Origin: Thermoproteota archaeon
GTDB lineage: Archaea > Korarchaeota > Korarchaeia > Korarchaeales > Korarchaeaceae
Direction: 5' to 3'
Length of the DNA: 64,000 nt
NCBI GenBank assembly: GCA_027492205.1
Contig: JAOZFN010000005.1
Location: 1-64,000, forward strand
Below are positions 18,806-28,448 of the stretch, piece by piece; within the stretch, counting starts at the first letter, position 1, and each line of letters opens with the position of its first letter. Under the pieces are notes generated by a model. It ran no database searches. It was not told the DNA's origin and saw only the letters and a program-made list of their open reading frames with translations. A program made the translations under genes and the position numbers.

Positions 18806-19917
18806 GGGCCAGGGCTCTCCTCGGGCATGACGTACCTACCAGACCGATCTCTCTCCACAACACCCTCCCTTTCAAGCTTCCTCATGATGGCCAAGGCCTC
18901 AACGATGCCGACGCCAAGCGCCGAGGCCGCCTCTCTGAGGGTAAATGGACCTTTCGAGCGAAACAGCTCAACTATTTCGTTTGGAGCTAAGGGTCTCCCT
19001 CTTCCAGCCTTCCCAACCCGCCTCCCCTCAGCTCCCAAAGCCTCAAGCATCCTCTCCTCGTCGATGGCAACTTTTCCTCCCTCGCCAACCGTGACGTGCG
19101 ATAAAAGGGCCCGAGCGATTCTGATCATTGCCCTTGGATTGTAGTTCGCCCTCTCTGCTATCAGCCTGACCACCTTCTCCGTGAAGGGATAATACGGATT
19201 GGGAGAAGATCCCTCAATCCTATAATGGGCCATTCTCTTGCGGATTATCTCTACGGCCGCCTCAGGAGAGACTGGACTAACGCTAAGAATTCTCGCGCCC
19301 AAGTTCTCGAGAAACGAGCCGATTATCCTGATGGCCTCGGGCACGCAGGCGATGAGTATTACCTTCCCACCATCAAGCCTCTGGTACAGCTCTCGGAGGA
19401 ACTTCGCGAACGCCGCGGCGTCCTTCCTAGTCCCCGTAAGAACGTTCTCAATCTCGTCAAGCATGAAGAGCACATATCCTCTGCCGTTAAGCTCGGCAGC
19501 GACGTCCCTGCCAACCCTCAGAGGGTCCGAGAAAGCCTCCTCCCCGACCTTCCTCATGAGTAGTCTGTCCAGGATACTCGATCTCACCGCGCCCAAGATG
19601 GACCTCGCCACATCCGCCCAGTCGTCCGAATCTACCTTCACATAGAATCGGTCTGCCCAGTCTATTTGTTCGGCGATAAACCTGAGTCTCTGGGTTTTTC
19701 CGCTTCCAAACTCACCCACTAGGACAATCATTGCCTTCTCGCCGGACTCCAGCGTGTTTACGACCAGCTCCCTGAGCTCCCTGTCAACCTCGGTCGCGAC
19801 GTGGAAAGGGGTCACCTCATCCAAGCCCTCACTGGATAGTTGTGCGAATGGATTGCCTATCAGCAGCCACCTCAGGTATCCTGCCTGCGCTCCCCGCGAA
19901 GTGCTCAACGTGGCCAC
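18793..19917 (-). CDS. AAA+ ATPase (ORC/STAND-like) with C-terminal wHTH
   Basis: MIVLVGEFGSGKTQRL Walker A; YVLFMLDEIENV Walker B; C-terminal LREAASALGVGIVEALAIMRKLEREGVVERD. Confidence 0.75.
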   Translation of the reverse strand: MATLSTSRGAQAGYLRWLLIGNPFAQLSSEGLDEVTPFHVATEVDRELRELVVNTLESGEKAMIVLVGEFGSGKTQRLRFIAEQIDWADRFYVKVDSDDWADVARSILGAVRSSILDRLLMRKVGEEAFSDPLRVGRDVAAELNGRGYVLFMLDEIENVLTGTRKDAAAFAKFLRELYQRLDGGKVILIACVPEAIRIIGSFLENLGARILSVSPVSPEAAVEIIRKRMAHYRIEGSSPNPYYPFTEKVVRLIAERANYNPRAMIRIARALLSHVTVGEGGKVAIDEERMLEALGAEGRRVGKAGRGRPLAPNEIVELFRSKGPFTLREAASALGVGIVEALAIMRKLEREGVVERDRSGRYVMPEESPGPQSD

Positions 19918-20025
19918 TCAGGGAGGTTCACACGCGCCCCTAATATATGATCGCAACCCGGCGGCTTAACTGCCCTCGACGCCGATCAATATTAATATAT
20001 CTCCTGGAAGCCCCCACCGAGCGAG

Positions 20026-21027
20026 ATGAGTCCCAGATACGCGTATATGGCCACTTTGACGGCGATAACGGCATTAACCCTCCTGTTGACTGTGCCGCTC
20101 AGTGTCCAGGCCGCGTTTGGTGAGCCGACCACGCCTTACTACTACAAGGTGGATGTCCTGATGGACTTCCCCTCCCTCGACTACGCGGAGATCTCCATCA
20201 AGCAGAGCCTTTATGGGGATCTTGCCATATCTCTGAGGCAGTCGATCGAGGCCGTCGGGGAGGAGGTCTATCTAGACTCGGTCAGTTCCATAATCAAGGC
20301 AGAGATAGGTAACCGGAGCCTAATCACGGGCAGATACGACTTCGTATTGGATGGAGATCCCAAGGTCCAGGTTCGCTACTCTGGAGCGGAACTCCCCCGC
20401 GCGGAGATATTAATAGACTTTGTACTGCGCGGCAGCGAATCTGCCAGCGGGACCAAGATGCTGATGTACCTCATGGACGCGAGCCACCCCTGGCTCTATC
20501 AGCTCTACACACAACCGATCCTCGTTCGATTTGGGAACACCAGCGTCGTCGTTCCCTTGCATGAACTTAACCTGACGATCGTACTCCCGCCGGGATTCTG
20601 CGTCGAGACGGGCGGACCCCGCGCATCCGCGGTGAAGTTCTTGGGAGAGTATCCCAACCAGAGAGTCGTCTTGAACTGGCACGTCACCAACCCGTCTGTG
20701 GAAACAAGGGGGACGACCCTGAAGAGCTTTGGTCCGGTGTTTTTCATTCTCGACAGGCCAGATGAAGAGGCCTTGTCGGAGATACAGGAACTAGAGTCGA
20801 GCTTGCTGGCCTATGGACGTGCAGAGGATCTCCTCAGCGAATTAAGCCGCGCCAAGAGCACCCTCTTGGAGTTCTGCTCGGTAAATCAGACGTACCTCGC
20901 CGACCTGAAAACCAGAGCGACTCAGGTCCCTGGCGGCACTGGACCATCGCTCGTCGTCTGGGCGGCGTCCGTAGGCGTGGCCGCCGTCCTCATCGGCGCC
21001 TCGGCTATACTTATGAGGCGCCGGTAA
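20026..21027 (+). CDS. Secreted/surface protein with signal peptide and C-terminal TM anchor
   Basis: N-terminal hydrophobic LTLLLTVPLSVQA; C-terminal VVWAASVGVAAVLIGASAILMRRR. Confidence 0.7.
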   Translation: MSPRYAYMATLTAITALTLLLTVPLSVQAAFGEPTTPYYYKVDVLMDFPSLDYAEISIKQSLYGDLAISLRQSIEAVGEEVYLDSVSSIIKAEIGNRSLITGRYDFVLDGDPKVQVRYSGAELPRAEILIDFVLRGSESASGTKMLMYLMDASHPWLYQLYTQPILVRFGNTSVVVPLHELNLTIVLPPGFCVETGGPRASAVKFLGEYPNQRVVLNWHVTNPSVETRGTTLKSFGPVFFILDRPDEEALSEIQELESSLLAYGRAEDLLSELSRAKSTLLEFCSVNQTYLADLKTRATQVPGGTGPSLVVWAASVGVAAVLIGASAILMRRR

Positions 21028-21076
21028 AACTTTTCTCTCACTGCTCCACTGACAGATCTACCCGCGAAAATATTAT

Positions 21077-21116
21077 CTGCCCAAGAGCGGCCTAGGCGGG
21101 GGTCGCTCCTGGGCAG
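21077..21116. repeat. Imperfect inverted repeat (CTGCCC-AA-GAGCG...CGCTC-CT-GGGCAG) at the orc1/cdc6 5' end
   Basis: Read directly: 6+5 bp arms with a 2x2 internal mismatch. Confidence 0.7.
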
Positions 21117-21120
21117 CATA

Positions 21121-22269
21121 GTGCTGGACGAGGAGAAGCTCTCACACAGTCATATTCCAAACAGGCTTCCGCATCGAGAGGAAGAGCTGAAGAAGATACG
21201 TTACGCGCTCGAGAGGGGGTCAGGCCCTCTCCTTGTCTACGGAAGGACGGGCGTCGGTAAGACAGCGGCGTCGCGCCTTGCGGCCCGCCTCGTGACCGAC
21301 TCGACTGGTACCCCCTTTGCCTACGTCAATTGTTCCTTCAGTCCTAGGACCGCGTCTAGGGTGCTATCTGAGATAATTCGCCAGCTGAGCGACGGAATGC
21401 CAGATAGGGGAATCTCCTTTCAAGATAGGCTCTCCCTGCTCGGGACCATAGTGGCAGACCTCAACGGGGAGGTTGGAGTCATCCTAGACGAGGTCCAGGA
21501 TTTAACTAAGGGTGGGGAGGAGCTCGTGTACTCCCTCCTGAGGCTCCACGAGAATGGGCAGGCACCATCTCTCAGCAGGCTCGTGATCATATACAGGGAG
21601 GAGACGCGTCCACAGTTCTTGGCCGAGAGCTCCACGCTCAGCTTCTTCACCCTCAAGCTTCGATTCGGGCCCTACAGTCAGGAGCAGCTGGTCGACATAT
21701 TGAGGGCCAGGGCTCAAGAGGCGCTCAGGCCTGATGCCTTCTCTGACGACGCCCTGAGAGAGATCGCCCGCCTGACCGCCAGCTACCAGGAGGGCAACGC
21801 CAGATACGCCCTATCCCTCCTGAGGGCGGCCGCCCTCTTGGCTGAGAGCGAGGGCTCTCGCGTGCTGGATGTCGAACACGTCAGACGCGCGGAGGAGGGC
21901 GCGGAGGTCTCCACCGTGGACCTCTCCATCTTGGGAAGTCTCGACCTACACGATCAGCTGATACTGTTGGCCGTCGCCAAACTCCATTCCAGACTCGGCG
22001 AGAGGTGGGTGACGATGGGGGCCCTCAAGGAGGAGTACCGCGTGATAGCCGAGGGCTACGGCATCCCTGCCTTCAAACACACTGCCATTTGGAGGCGCGT
22101 CAAGGACCTTGGCGCCTTGGGAATCCTCGAGATACGACGCTCGGGGAAGGGTATGAGAGGGCAGACGACCCTGATCTCCCTCCGAGCGCCGCCGGAAGAA
22201 CTGTCGGAGATTGTAGAGGGCATCTTGAACAGGAAGGTGGGGAAGTGGCCAATCAGGACACCCCTCTAA
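21121..22269 (+). CDS. cdc6: Orc1/Cdc6 replication initiator
   Basis: PHREEELKKIRYALE...LLVYGRTGVGKTAASR...VILDEVQDL; C-terminal WH; GTG start. Confidence 0.9.
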   Translation: MLDEEKLSHSHIPNRLPHREEELKKIRYALERGSGPLLVYGRTGVGKTAASRLAARLVTDSTGTPFAYVNCSFSPRTASRVLSEIIRQLSDGMPDRGISFQDRLSLLGTIVADLNGEVGVILDEVQDLTKGGEELVYSLLRLHENGQAPSLSRLVIIYREETRPQFLAESSTLSFFTLKLRFGPYSQEQLVDILRARAQEALRPDAFSDDALREIARLTASYQEGNARYALSLLRAAALLAESEGSRVLDVEHVRRAEEGAEVSTVDLSILGSLDLHDQLILLAVAKLHSRLGERWVTMGALKEEYRVIAEGYGIPAFKHTAIWRRVKDLGALGILEIRRSGKGMRGQTTLISLRAPPEELSEIVEGILNRKVGKWPIRTPL

Positions 22270-23506
22270 CGTTCTCTAGAGCGGACTGAAGGGCCTCAGG
22301 ATCCAACCCGTGCCTCCTCGCGAACTCTATGACTTTCGCTGGCCTGTCGCCCAACGCGGCCTTGATCAGCGGGAGAATCTCCCTTGCGACCACCTTGGAG
22401 GGCACGTGGTACCTCTTGGCCAGCTGTAGGGACACTTCTCTAATCGTCCTCCTGGACTGGACTGTGGCAGATGCTTGCTTCACCCAGGACGGAAACGAGA
22501 ACCTCACATAGCCCGTCTGTTCTCCCGTCGTCAATTTGGCTGAGCACACGCCCAGAGTCGCCATCTCGTTTGCGTACGCCAGGAGCCTCCAGCTCTGAGT
22601 TCGCACGATCCTCCCCCTGAAGACATCCGCGCGGGACAGGTACTCGTACGCCAGTGCGAGGGTCTTCGGGCTCTTGTAGACCAGAGGTACGTTTTCCTCC
22701 ACCCACCTGAGGATCATGTCAGGATCGACGTCGACGCTCATGGTCATCCAGGCCGTGTACCTGCAGTTCTTTCCAAGAAATATGGCCCTCATCAGCTCGA
22801 ATATGTTCTTCTCTACGTCCCTGCTCCCGAAGATTCTTCCGACGGCCCCAACGAGTTCTCGAGATCCCTTGGCGACGGCCTCTAGGTCGTTTATCGCTGC
22901 CCTCAGGTCACCTTTGGAGTTCTGTGCGATAGCCTTCAGCGCCGTCTCTGGCAGGCGGACCCCCTCCCGCTGGGCGATCCTTCTCAGCACCGCGTAGACG
23001 GTCGTCCAGCGAAGCCTGGTGAACTGCACCATCGTCGTGAGACCCCTGAGCTGCGCGAGCCCCTGCTCATATGGGTCGTTGGCCGTCAGCACGATGGGAA
23101 CCGGTGCCCTCTTCAGGATCTCCCTAAGTATGGAAGCGATGGTGCGGGCCTCCGAGGGCAGGGCGTCTATCTCATCGAATAAGATCATTCTCCTCTTCCC
23201 CGTGAAGAGGGACCGAGCAGTCAGCCCCTCCAGCAGCTTGGATAGGCGCTCTCTGCTCCTGACGTCGCTCGCGTTGACCTCAACGATCTCCATGTCCAAC
23301 TCCAGGGCTATTGCGTAGGCCGCAGAGGTCTTTCCGGTTCCTGGGGGCCCGTACAGGAGGAGGGGCCTAACCTTCTTTCCCATCTTGACGTCTTCAATCC
23401 ACTTCCTGATGGCCTCGACCGCCTTCTTTTGTCCCACTATCTCGTCCAAGCTCTTGGGCCTATGCTTTTCCGTCCAGGGTATCCTCTCGAGAGAGGCCTC
23501 GCTCAA
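22253..23506 (-). CDS. rfcL: Replication factor C large subunit
   Basis: WTEKHRPKSLDEIVGQ...LLLYGPPGTGKTSAAYA. Confidence 0.95.
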   Translation of the reverse strand: MSEASLERIPWTEKHRPKSLDEIVGQKKAVEAIRKWIEDVKMGKKVRPLLLYGPPGTGKTSAAYAIALELDMEIVEVNASDVRSRERLSKLLEGLTARSLFTGKRRMILFDEIDALPSEARTIASILREILKRAPVPIVLTANDPYEQGLAQLRGLTTMVQFTRLRWTTVYAVLRRIAQREGVRLPETALKAIAQNSKGDLRAAINDLEAVAKGSRELVGAVGRIFGSRDVEKNIFELMRAIFLGKNCRYTAWMTMSVDVDPDMILRWVEENVPLVYKSPKTLALAYEYLSRADVFRGRIVRTQSWRLLAYANEMATLGVCSAKLTTGEQTGYVRFSFPSWVKQASATVQSRRTIREVSLQLAKRYHVPSKVVAREILPLIKAALGDRPAKVIEFARRHGLDPEALQSALENVRGVS

Positions 23507-24477
23507 GTCCTGCCACCCACCGCGGCCAGCTTGGCCAGGAGGGCCGACAGCTGAATGTCGCCATGTGAACCTTCGGTGAGCCTGAAGTCCGCCTCTCCGA
23601 TGTGGTAGGCAAGCTCCGCCTTGACCGCATCGTTGAGGTTCGGCAGGGCCATTATCTCCCTGTGGAGCTGTCTGACTATGTCCTCCGCCGACATGCCATA
23701 TGTGATCATGAGATCCCTCAGCGTCGCCCTGGCCTTCATGAAGTCCCCTTTCAGGGCGAGCTGGATCATATCACGCACTTCCTGAGGGCTCGCTATCCCC
23801 GCCACCTTGTAGACGAGGATAGCGTCGACGACCTTCCCGAAGGCGGATGCGGTCTGGAGGAGATTTATCGCCCTCCTTAAGTCCCCTTCAGCGACGTACA
23901 CAATCGCATCCAGCCCCTCCTCCTCATAGGAGACGTCCTCATTCTCTGCGATGAACCGGAGCCTCTCCTTTATGGCCTCGTCCGGCAGGGGGTTGAACCT
24001 GAACACGGCGGTTCTGGACTGTATGGGCTCTATGATTTTCGAGGAGTAGTTGCACGCCAGTATGAACCTCACGTTGTCGGAGTAAAGCTCCATGACTCTT
24101 CTGAGAGCGTGCTGGGCATCGGCAGTCATGCTGTCGGCCTCGTCTAGGTGTATGATCTTGAAGGGAGCATCTCCGAAGGGCATGGCCCTGGCAAAGTCCT
24201 TCACCTTCGTGCGGATGGTGTCGATCCCCCTCTCGTCAGAGGCGTTCAGCTCCATGTAGTTCCTACGGAAGGCCTCCCCCTCGCCGAAGAACTCGTGCGC
24301 CAGGGCAATTGCCGTAGTAGTCTTTCCGGTTCCCGCTGGGCCCGCGAACAGCAGGTGAGGTATGGACCCTTTGGCGACGAACCCCTTTAGAGCGTCTACA
24401 ACTTCCTCCTGATCCACCACGTCGTCCAATTTCCTGGGCCGATACTTCTCAATCCAAAGTTCGAACGCCAAATTCAT
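23503..24477 (-). CDS. rfcS: Replication factor C small subunit
   Basis: WIEKYRPRKLDDVVDQ...LLFAGPAGTGKTTTAIALAHEFFGE. Confidence 0.96.
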   Translation of the reverse strand: MNLAFELWIEKYRPRKLDDVVDQEEVVDALKGFVAKGSIPHLLFAGPAGTGKTTTAIALAHEFFGEGEAFRRNYMELNASDERGIDTIRTKVKDFARAMPFGDAPFKIIHLDEADSMTADAQHALRRVMELYSDNVRFILACNYSSKIIEPIQSRTAVFRFNPLPDEAIKERLRFIAENEDVSYEEEGLDAIVYVAEGDLRRAINLLQTASAFGKVVDAILVYKVAGIASPQEVRDMIQLALKGDFMKARATLRDLMITYGMSAEDIVRQLHREIMALPNLNDAVKAELAYHIGEADFRLTEGSHGDIQLSALLAKLAAVGGRT

Positions 24478-24578
24478 CCCTCCGAACTCCTCATCAAGGG
24501 ACTCTCCGGAAAATAATTAGGTGCCGGTCCTAAGGGCCGATCCTCACCTTTATAACTCCGGCCGGAGCGCCACGGGAG

Positions 24579-24797
24579 ATGTTCCCGGTAAGGTGCTTCA
24601 CGTGCGGGGCCGTCATAGGAGATAAGTGGGAGGAGTACATCTCGAGGGTTTCCCAGGGTGAGCCCCCGGGCAAGGTCTTGGACGAGATGGGCATCAGGAG
24701 GTACTGCTGCAGGCGGATGTTCCTCTCCCACGTCGATGTAAGCGACGAGCTGGTCATGTTCGCCTCAATGGCAAAGCTGAAGATGGCTCCGCCGTGA
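24579..24797 (+). CDS. rpoN: DNA-directed RNA polymerase subunit N (Rpb10)
   Basis: [20 protein letters not shown]...[14 protein letters not shown]. Confidence 0.97.
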   Translation: MFPVRCFTCGAVIGDKWEEYISRVSQGEPPGKVLDEMGIRRYCCRRMFLSHVDVSDELVMFASMAKLKMAPP

Positions 24798-24849
24798 GCG
24801 CCTGCCGAAGGTTTATACGTCCACTCGGTTGGTGCGGGTGGTGCGAAAA

Positions 24850-25500
24850 ATGCCGGACGCTCGGGACGAGTTCATGTCCATACCCGTCGAGGACAAGGAC
24901 CTGCTGGTCCCCAGACAGAAGTACCTCTCCGCCGGGATACACGTGGGCACGAAGGTCAGGACCAAGGACATGGAGAAGTTCATCTACAAGGTGAGGCCCG
25001 ACGGGCTCTGCATGATAGACATTCGCAAGACTGACGAAAGAATCAGGGTCGCGGCCAAGTTCCTCGCCCGAATGAATCCGGAGAAAATCTTGGTGGTTTC
25101 GGCAAGGATCTACGGGTTCAAGCCCGTCAGGAAGTTCGCGGAGTACGTGGGCGCCAAGGCGATCACCGGCCGCATCCTTCCAGGGCTCCTGACGAACCCA
25201 CAGTCTCCCTCCTACACCGAGCCCGAGGTGGTCTTACTCTCAGACCCCAGGGTGGACAAGCAGATCCATGACGAGAGCGCCAAGGTCGGCATACCCGTGG
25301 TAGCCCTGGTCGACGCGGACAACACCTTGGAGAACATAGATCTCGCTATACCCGCAAACAACAAGGGTAGGAGATCCCTGGCCTTCATCTTCTGGCTGCT
25401 GGCCCGCGAGGTCTTGAGGGCGAGGGGAGACCTTCCCCCTGACGGCGAACTCCCGGAGGGCTACGAGGCCTTCGCCACGAGGATCATGGGGATAATGTGA
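24850..25500 (+). CDS. rps2: 30S ribosomal protein S2 (uS2)
   Basis: [48 protein letters not shown]. Confidence 0.95.
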   Translation: MPDARDEFMSIPVEDKDLLVPRQKYLSAGIHVGTKVRTKDMEKFIYKVRPDGLCMIDIRKTDERIRVAAKFLARMNPEKILVVSARIYGFKPVRKFAEYVGAKAITGRILPGLLTNPQSPSYTEPEVVLLSDPRVDKQIHDESAKVGIPVVALVDADNTLENIDLAIPANNKGRRSLAFIFWLLAREVLRARGDLPPDGELPEGYEAFATRIMGIM

Positions 25501-25555
25501 CATTCCCCCCGATACAGTTTTTCATTCGCCCACTCCCATCAACCGGGAGAGCATC

Positions 25556-26404
25556 ATGAGCGTCAGGAGGCCCGCCGTCGCCGGGTTCTTCTATCCTGCG
25601 GGTCCATCGGCCCTCTTACGCTCCCTGAAGGAGGCCTTCAGTAGGGCAGGTTACGCACAGATACCCCGAGCCTCCGAATCCGGCCCCCGCTCAATAAGGG
25701 GCGCCATGTGCCCTCACGCCGGATACGTCTACTCGGGCCACGTTGCGGCCACGGCGTACGCGAAGTTGGCAGAAGACGGCATGCCGGACGTCTTCGTCTT
25801 GGTGGGACCCAACCACACCGGACTGGGTGAGATGATCTCCGTCTACCCGGGAGGGTTCTGGGAAACTCCGCTGGGGAGAGTCCCCATCGACTCCGAGTTG
25901 GCGGCTGAGATAAGGGAGAGCTGCCCCTTGGCACGGTTCGACAAGCTTGCCCACCTGAAGGAGCACTCCCTGGAAGTTCAGCTCCCCTTCATACAGGCGG
26001 TATTTGGAGAAGTGAAGATAGTCCCAATAGCAATGCTAGATCAGTCCCCGGGGGCCGCCACATCACTTGGCTCCGCCATCGCTTCGGCATGCTCAAGCTT
26101 GGGGAGGGACTGCGTAGTGATAGCCTCCTCCGATATGTCTCACTACGAGCCGGCCGAGGTGGCCGAGAGGAAGGACAGAAGGGCCTTGGAGGCGATCATC
26201 TCCATGAACGTGGAGGCCCTCTACGAGGCAATCTCGGCGCTGAACATCTCCATGTGTGGATACGGCCCGGCGGCCGCCATGCTCGTTGCCTCGAGGCTCA
26301 TGGGGGCTGAGAAGGCTGAACTCCTGGCCTACACTCACAGCGGTGAGACCACCGGGGATTACTCGGCCGTAGTGGGTTACGCGTCGGTGGTGGTGCGCGC
26401 TTGA
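25556..26404 (+). CDS. MEMO1-family protein (AmmeMemoRadiSam system protein B type)
   Basis: VRRPAVAGFFYPAGPSALLRSL...GAMCPHAGYVYSGHVAATAYAKL. Confidence 0.92.
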   Translation: MSVRRPAVAGFFYPAGPSALLRSLKEAFSRAGYAQIPRASESGPRSIRGAMCPHAGYVYSGHVAATAYAKLAEDGMPDVFVLVGPNHTGLGEMISVYPGGFWETPLGRVPIDSELAAEIRESCPLARFDKLAHLKEHSLEVQLPFIQAVFGEVKIVPIAMLDQSPGAATSLGSAIASACSSLGRDCVVIASSDMSHYEPAEVAERKDRRALEAIISMNVEALYEAISALNISMCGYGPAAAMLVASRLMGAEKAELLAYTHSGETTGDYSAVVGYASVVVRA

Positions 26405-27525
26405 GCACCCCTTCTCGAAAGTTGGATCACCTTCTCATAGCCCGTGATCGGGAAGTGGAGGCCCTGAGACTCAATTGGCTGCCGCAGATATACATTCTGC
26501 ACGAGGCCCTTCCCGAGATGGACCTCGACCACGTAAGCCTCGAAACAGACTTCTTGGGAAGGACCGTCGCCGCGCCCCTCATCATCGAGGGCATGACCGG
26601 AGGACACGAGGTCGCGGAGAGGATAAACAGGGCCCTGGCATCGGTGGCAGAGGAGTTTCGCGTTGCCATAGGGGTTGGCAGCCAAAGGGCAGCCCTGGAG
26701 CACCCCGAGCTCATCGGCACATATAGAGTGGGGAGAGAGGAGGCCCCCGACGTTCCGCTCATAGCAAACATTGGGGCCACCCACATCACCGGTGAGCGGG
26801 GCCTCCGCAACGTTCAAGAGGTTGCGTCAATGATAGAGGCCGACGCCGTTGCAATTCACCTAAACGCGCTCCAAGAGGTAGTGCAGCCCGAGGGAGACCC
26901 TATGTACGCCGGGGTCCTTGCGGCCCTGAGGGACCTCTCACGGGAGGCAGGCGTGCCCATAGTGGTCAAGGAGACCGGGACCGGAATCTCGGGGGAGACC
27001 GCGCGAGCCATAGAGAGGGCAGGGGCGTACGCGATTGATGTCGGCGGCGCGGGCGGGACTCACTGGGCGATAGTGGAGGGGCTGAGGTATCCGCAGGACC
27101 ACAGACTGGCGCCCTCCCCATTCAGATTCACGACTTGGGGGATACCGACACCGGTGAGCGTGGCCGAGGTGTCCTCTCTCACGTCTAGGGTCAAGGTGAT
27201 CGGCTCTGGCGGAGTCCGCAGCGGGGTGGACGCCGCGAAGGTGATAGCCCTCGGCGCCCACATGGCCGGGGCCGCTCTCCCCTTCCTCCGAGCCTTCTAC
27301 AGGGGAGGGAGGGATTCTCTCAGGGACGCCATGGAGAGGTTCATCTCAGAGCTTAGGTGGGCCCTGTTCTTGGCGGGCTGCAGGACTCCAGCCGAGCTGA
27401 GGCTCCGAGGTCGTGCGGTCGTCACAGGCGACCCGCTTCAGTGGCTCCAACAGAGGCTGGGCCCCGGATGGCAAGTTTATAAACCCGGGATGAAGTCGCC
27501 TCGATGGCTTGTAGGGTGGGGATGA
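26401..27525 (+). CDS. fni: Type 2 isopentenyl-diphosphate delta-isomerase
   Basis: RKLDHLLIARDREVEA...APLIIEGMTGGHEVAERINRALA...GVGSQRAAL. Confidence 0.93.
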   Translation: MSTPSRKLDHLLIARDREVEALRLNWLPQIYILHEALPEMDLDHVSLETDFLGRTVAAPLIIEGMTGGHEVAERINRALASVAEEFRVAIGVGSQRAALEHPELIGTYRVGREEAPDVPLIANIGATHITGERGLRNVQEVASMIEADAVAIHLNALQEVVQPEGDPMYAGVLAALRDLSREAGVPIVVKETGTGISGETARAIERAGAYAIDVGGAGGTHWAIVEGLRYPQDHRLAPSPFRFTTWGIPTPVSVAEVSSLTSRVKVIGSGGVRSGVDAAKVIALGAHMAGAALPFLRAFYRGGRDSLRDAMERFISELRWALFLAGCRTPAELRLRGRAVVTGDPLQWLQQRLGPGWQVYKPGMKSPRWLVGWG

Positions 27526-27528
27526 AGG

Positions 27529-27921
27529 ATGACCGCAGGAGACAAACCCTTCTACGTGAAGTTCGAGACCCCTGAGGACCTGGTTCCCAAGATATACGAG
27601 CTCATCGAGCTCGCTAGGACGACCGGGGGTAAGATCAGAAAGGGCGTCAACGAGACGACGAAGTCCATAGAGCGTGGCGAGGCCGTGTTCGTCGTCGTGG
27701 CCGAGGACGTCGATCCGCCCGAGATAGTGGCCCACATCCCGCTGCTGTGCGACGAGAAGAACGTTCCGTACGCCTACGTTCCCAGCAAGGCTGAGCTGGG
27801 GAAGGCGGCGGGCATCGAGGTAGCCTCCTCCTCGGTCGCCATAATCGATCCGGGTCAGGCCAAGAGCCTCATGGAGGCCCTCGTGGAAAAGATAGAGGAG
27901 GTCAAGAAGGCCTCTTCGTAG
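27529..27921 (+). CDS. rpl7ae: 50S ribosomal protein L7Ae (eL8)
   Basis: [45 protein letters not shown]. Confidence 0.96.
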   Translation: MTAGDKPFYVKFETPEDLVPKIYELIELARTTGGKIRKGVNETTKSIERGEAVFVVVAEDVDPPEIVAHIPLLCDEKNVPYAYVPSKAELGKAAGIEVASSSVAIIDPGQAKSLMEALVEKIEEVKKASS

Positions 27922-27986
27922 CCTCCCCCTCTGCGGCGGGTTAATATACCCTCGATCTCTCCCAGGACCGACGGGAGGTAGGTGAA

Positions 27987-28205
27987 GTGTCCTCCGAACA
28001 GGACAAGGCGTATCCAGCCGAGGTCGTGGAGATAATTGGGAGGACGGGAGTTGCCGGCGACGTGATCCAGGTGAGGGCGAAGGTCCTCGCGGGAAAGGAC
28101 AGGGGGAGGGTCCTGACCAGGAATGTGAAGGGGCCCGTCAGGCTCGGCGACATCCTCCTGCTCAGGGAGACCGAGATGGAGGCCCGCAAGCTGAAGCCGA
28201 GGTGA
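27987..28205 (+). CDS. rps28e: 30S ribosomal protein S28e
   Basis: [24 protein letters not shown]...[16 protein letters not shown]. Confidence 0.93.
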   Translation: MSSEQDKAYPAEVVEIIGRTGVAGDVIQVRAKVLAGKDRGRVLTRNVKGPVRLGDILLLRETEMEARKLKPR

Positions 28206-28220
28206 GGCGAGGGGATAAGC

Positions 28221-28448
28221 TTGAGCAAGGCGGCTTACAGGGCGCTGAAGACGTGCAAGTTCTGTGGGGCTGAGATAGAGCCCGGGAAGGGCTGGATGTA
28301 CGTCTTGGCGGACGGCACCATCTGGTACTTCTGCTCGTCCAAGTGCGCGAAGAACATGCTCCACCTTGGCAGGAAGCCCGAGAGGGTCAGGTGGACTGCC
28401 AAGGCCAGGGAGCTCAAGCAGAAGAGGAGACTCGGCCAGAATGTCTGA
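28221..28448 (+). CDS. rpl24e: 50S ribosomal protein L24e
   Basis: CKFCGAEIEPGKGWMYVLADGTIWYFCSSKCAKNM. Confidence 0.95.
   Translation: MSKAAYRALKTCKFCGAEIEPGKGWMYVLADGTIWYFCSSKCAKNMLHLGRKPERVRWTAKARELKQKRRLGQNV

Noticed and set aside
21028-21120. Replication origin with canonical ORB elements
   Set aside because: The gap is under 100 bp and I see no clear ORB/mini-ORB consensus, only the inverted repeat reported separately.
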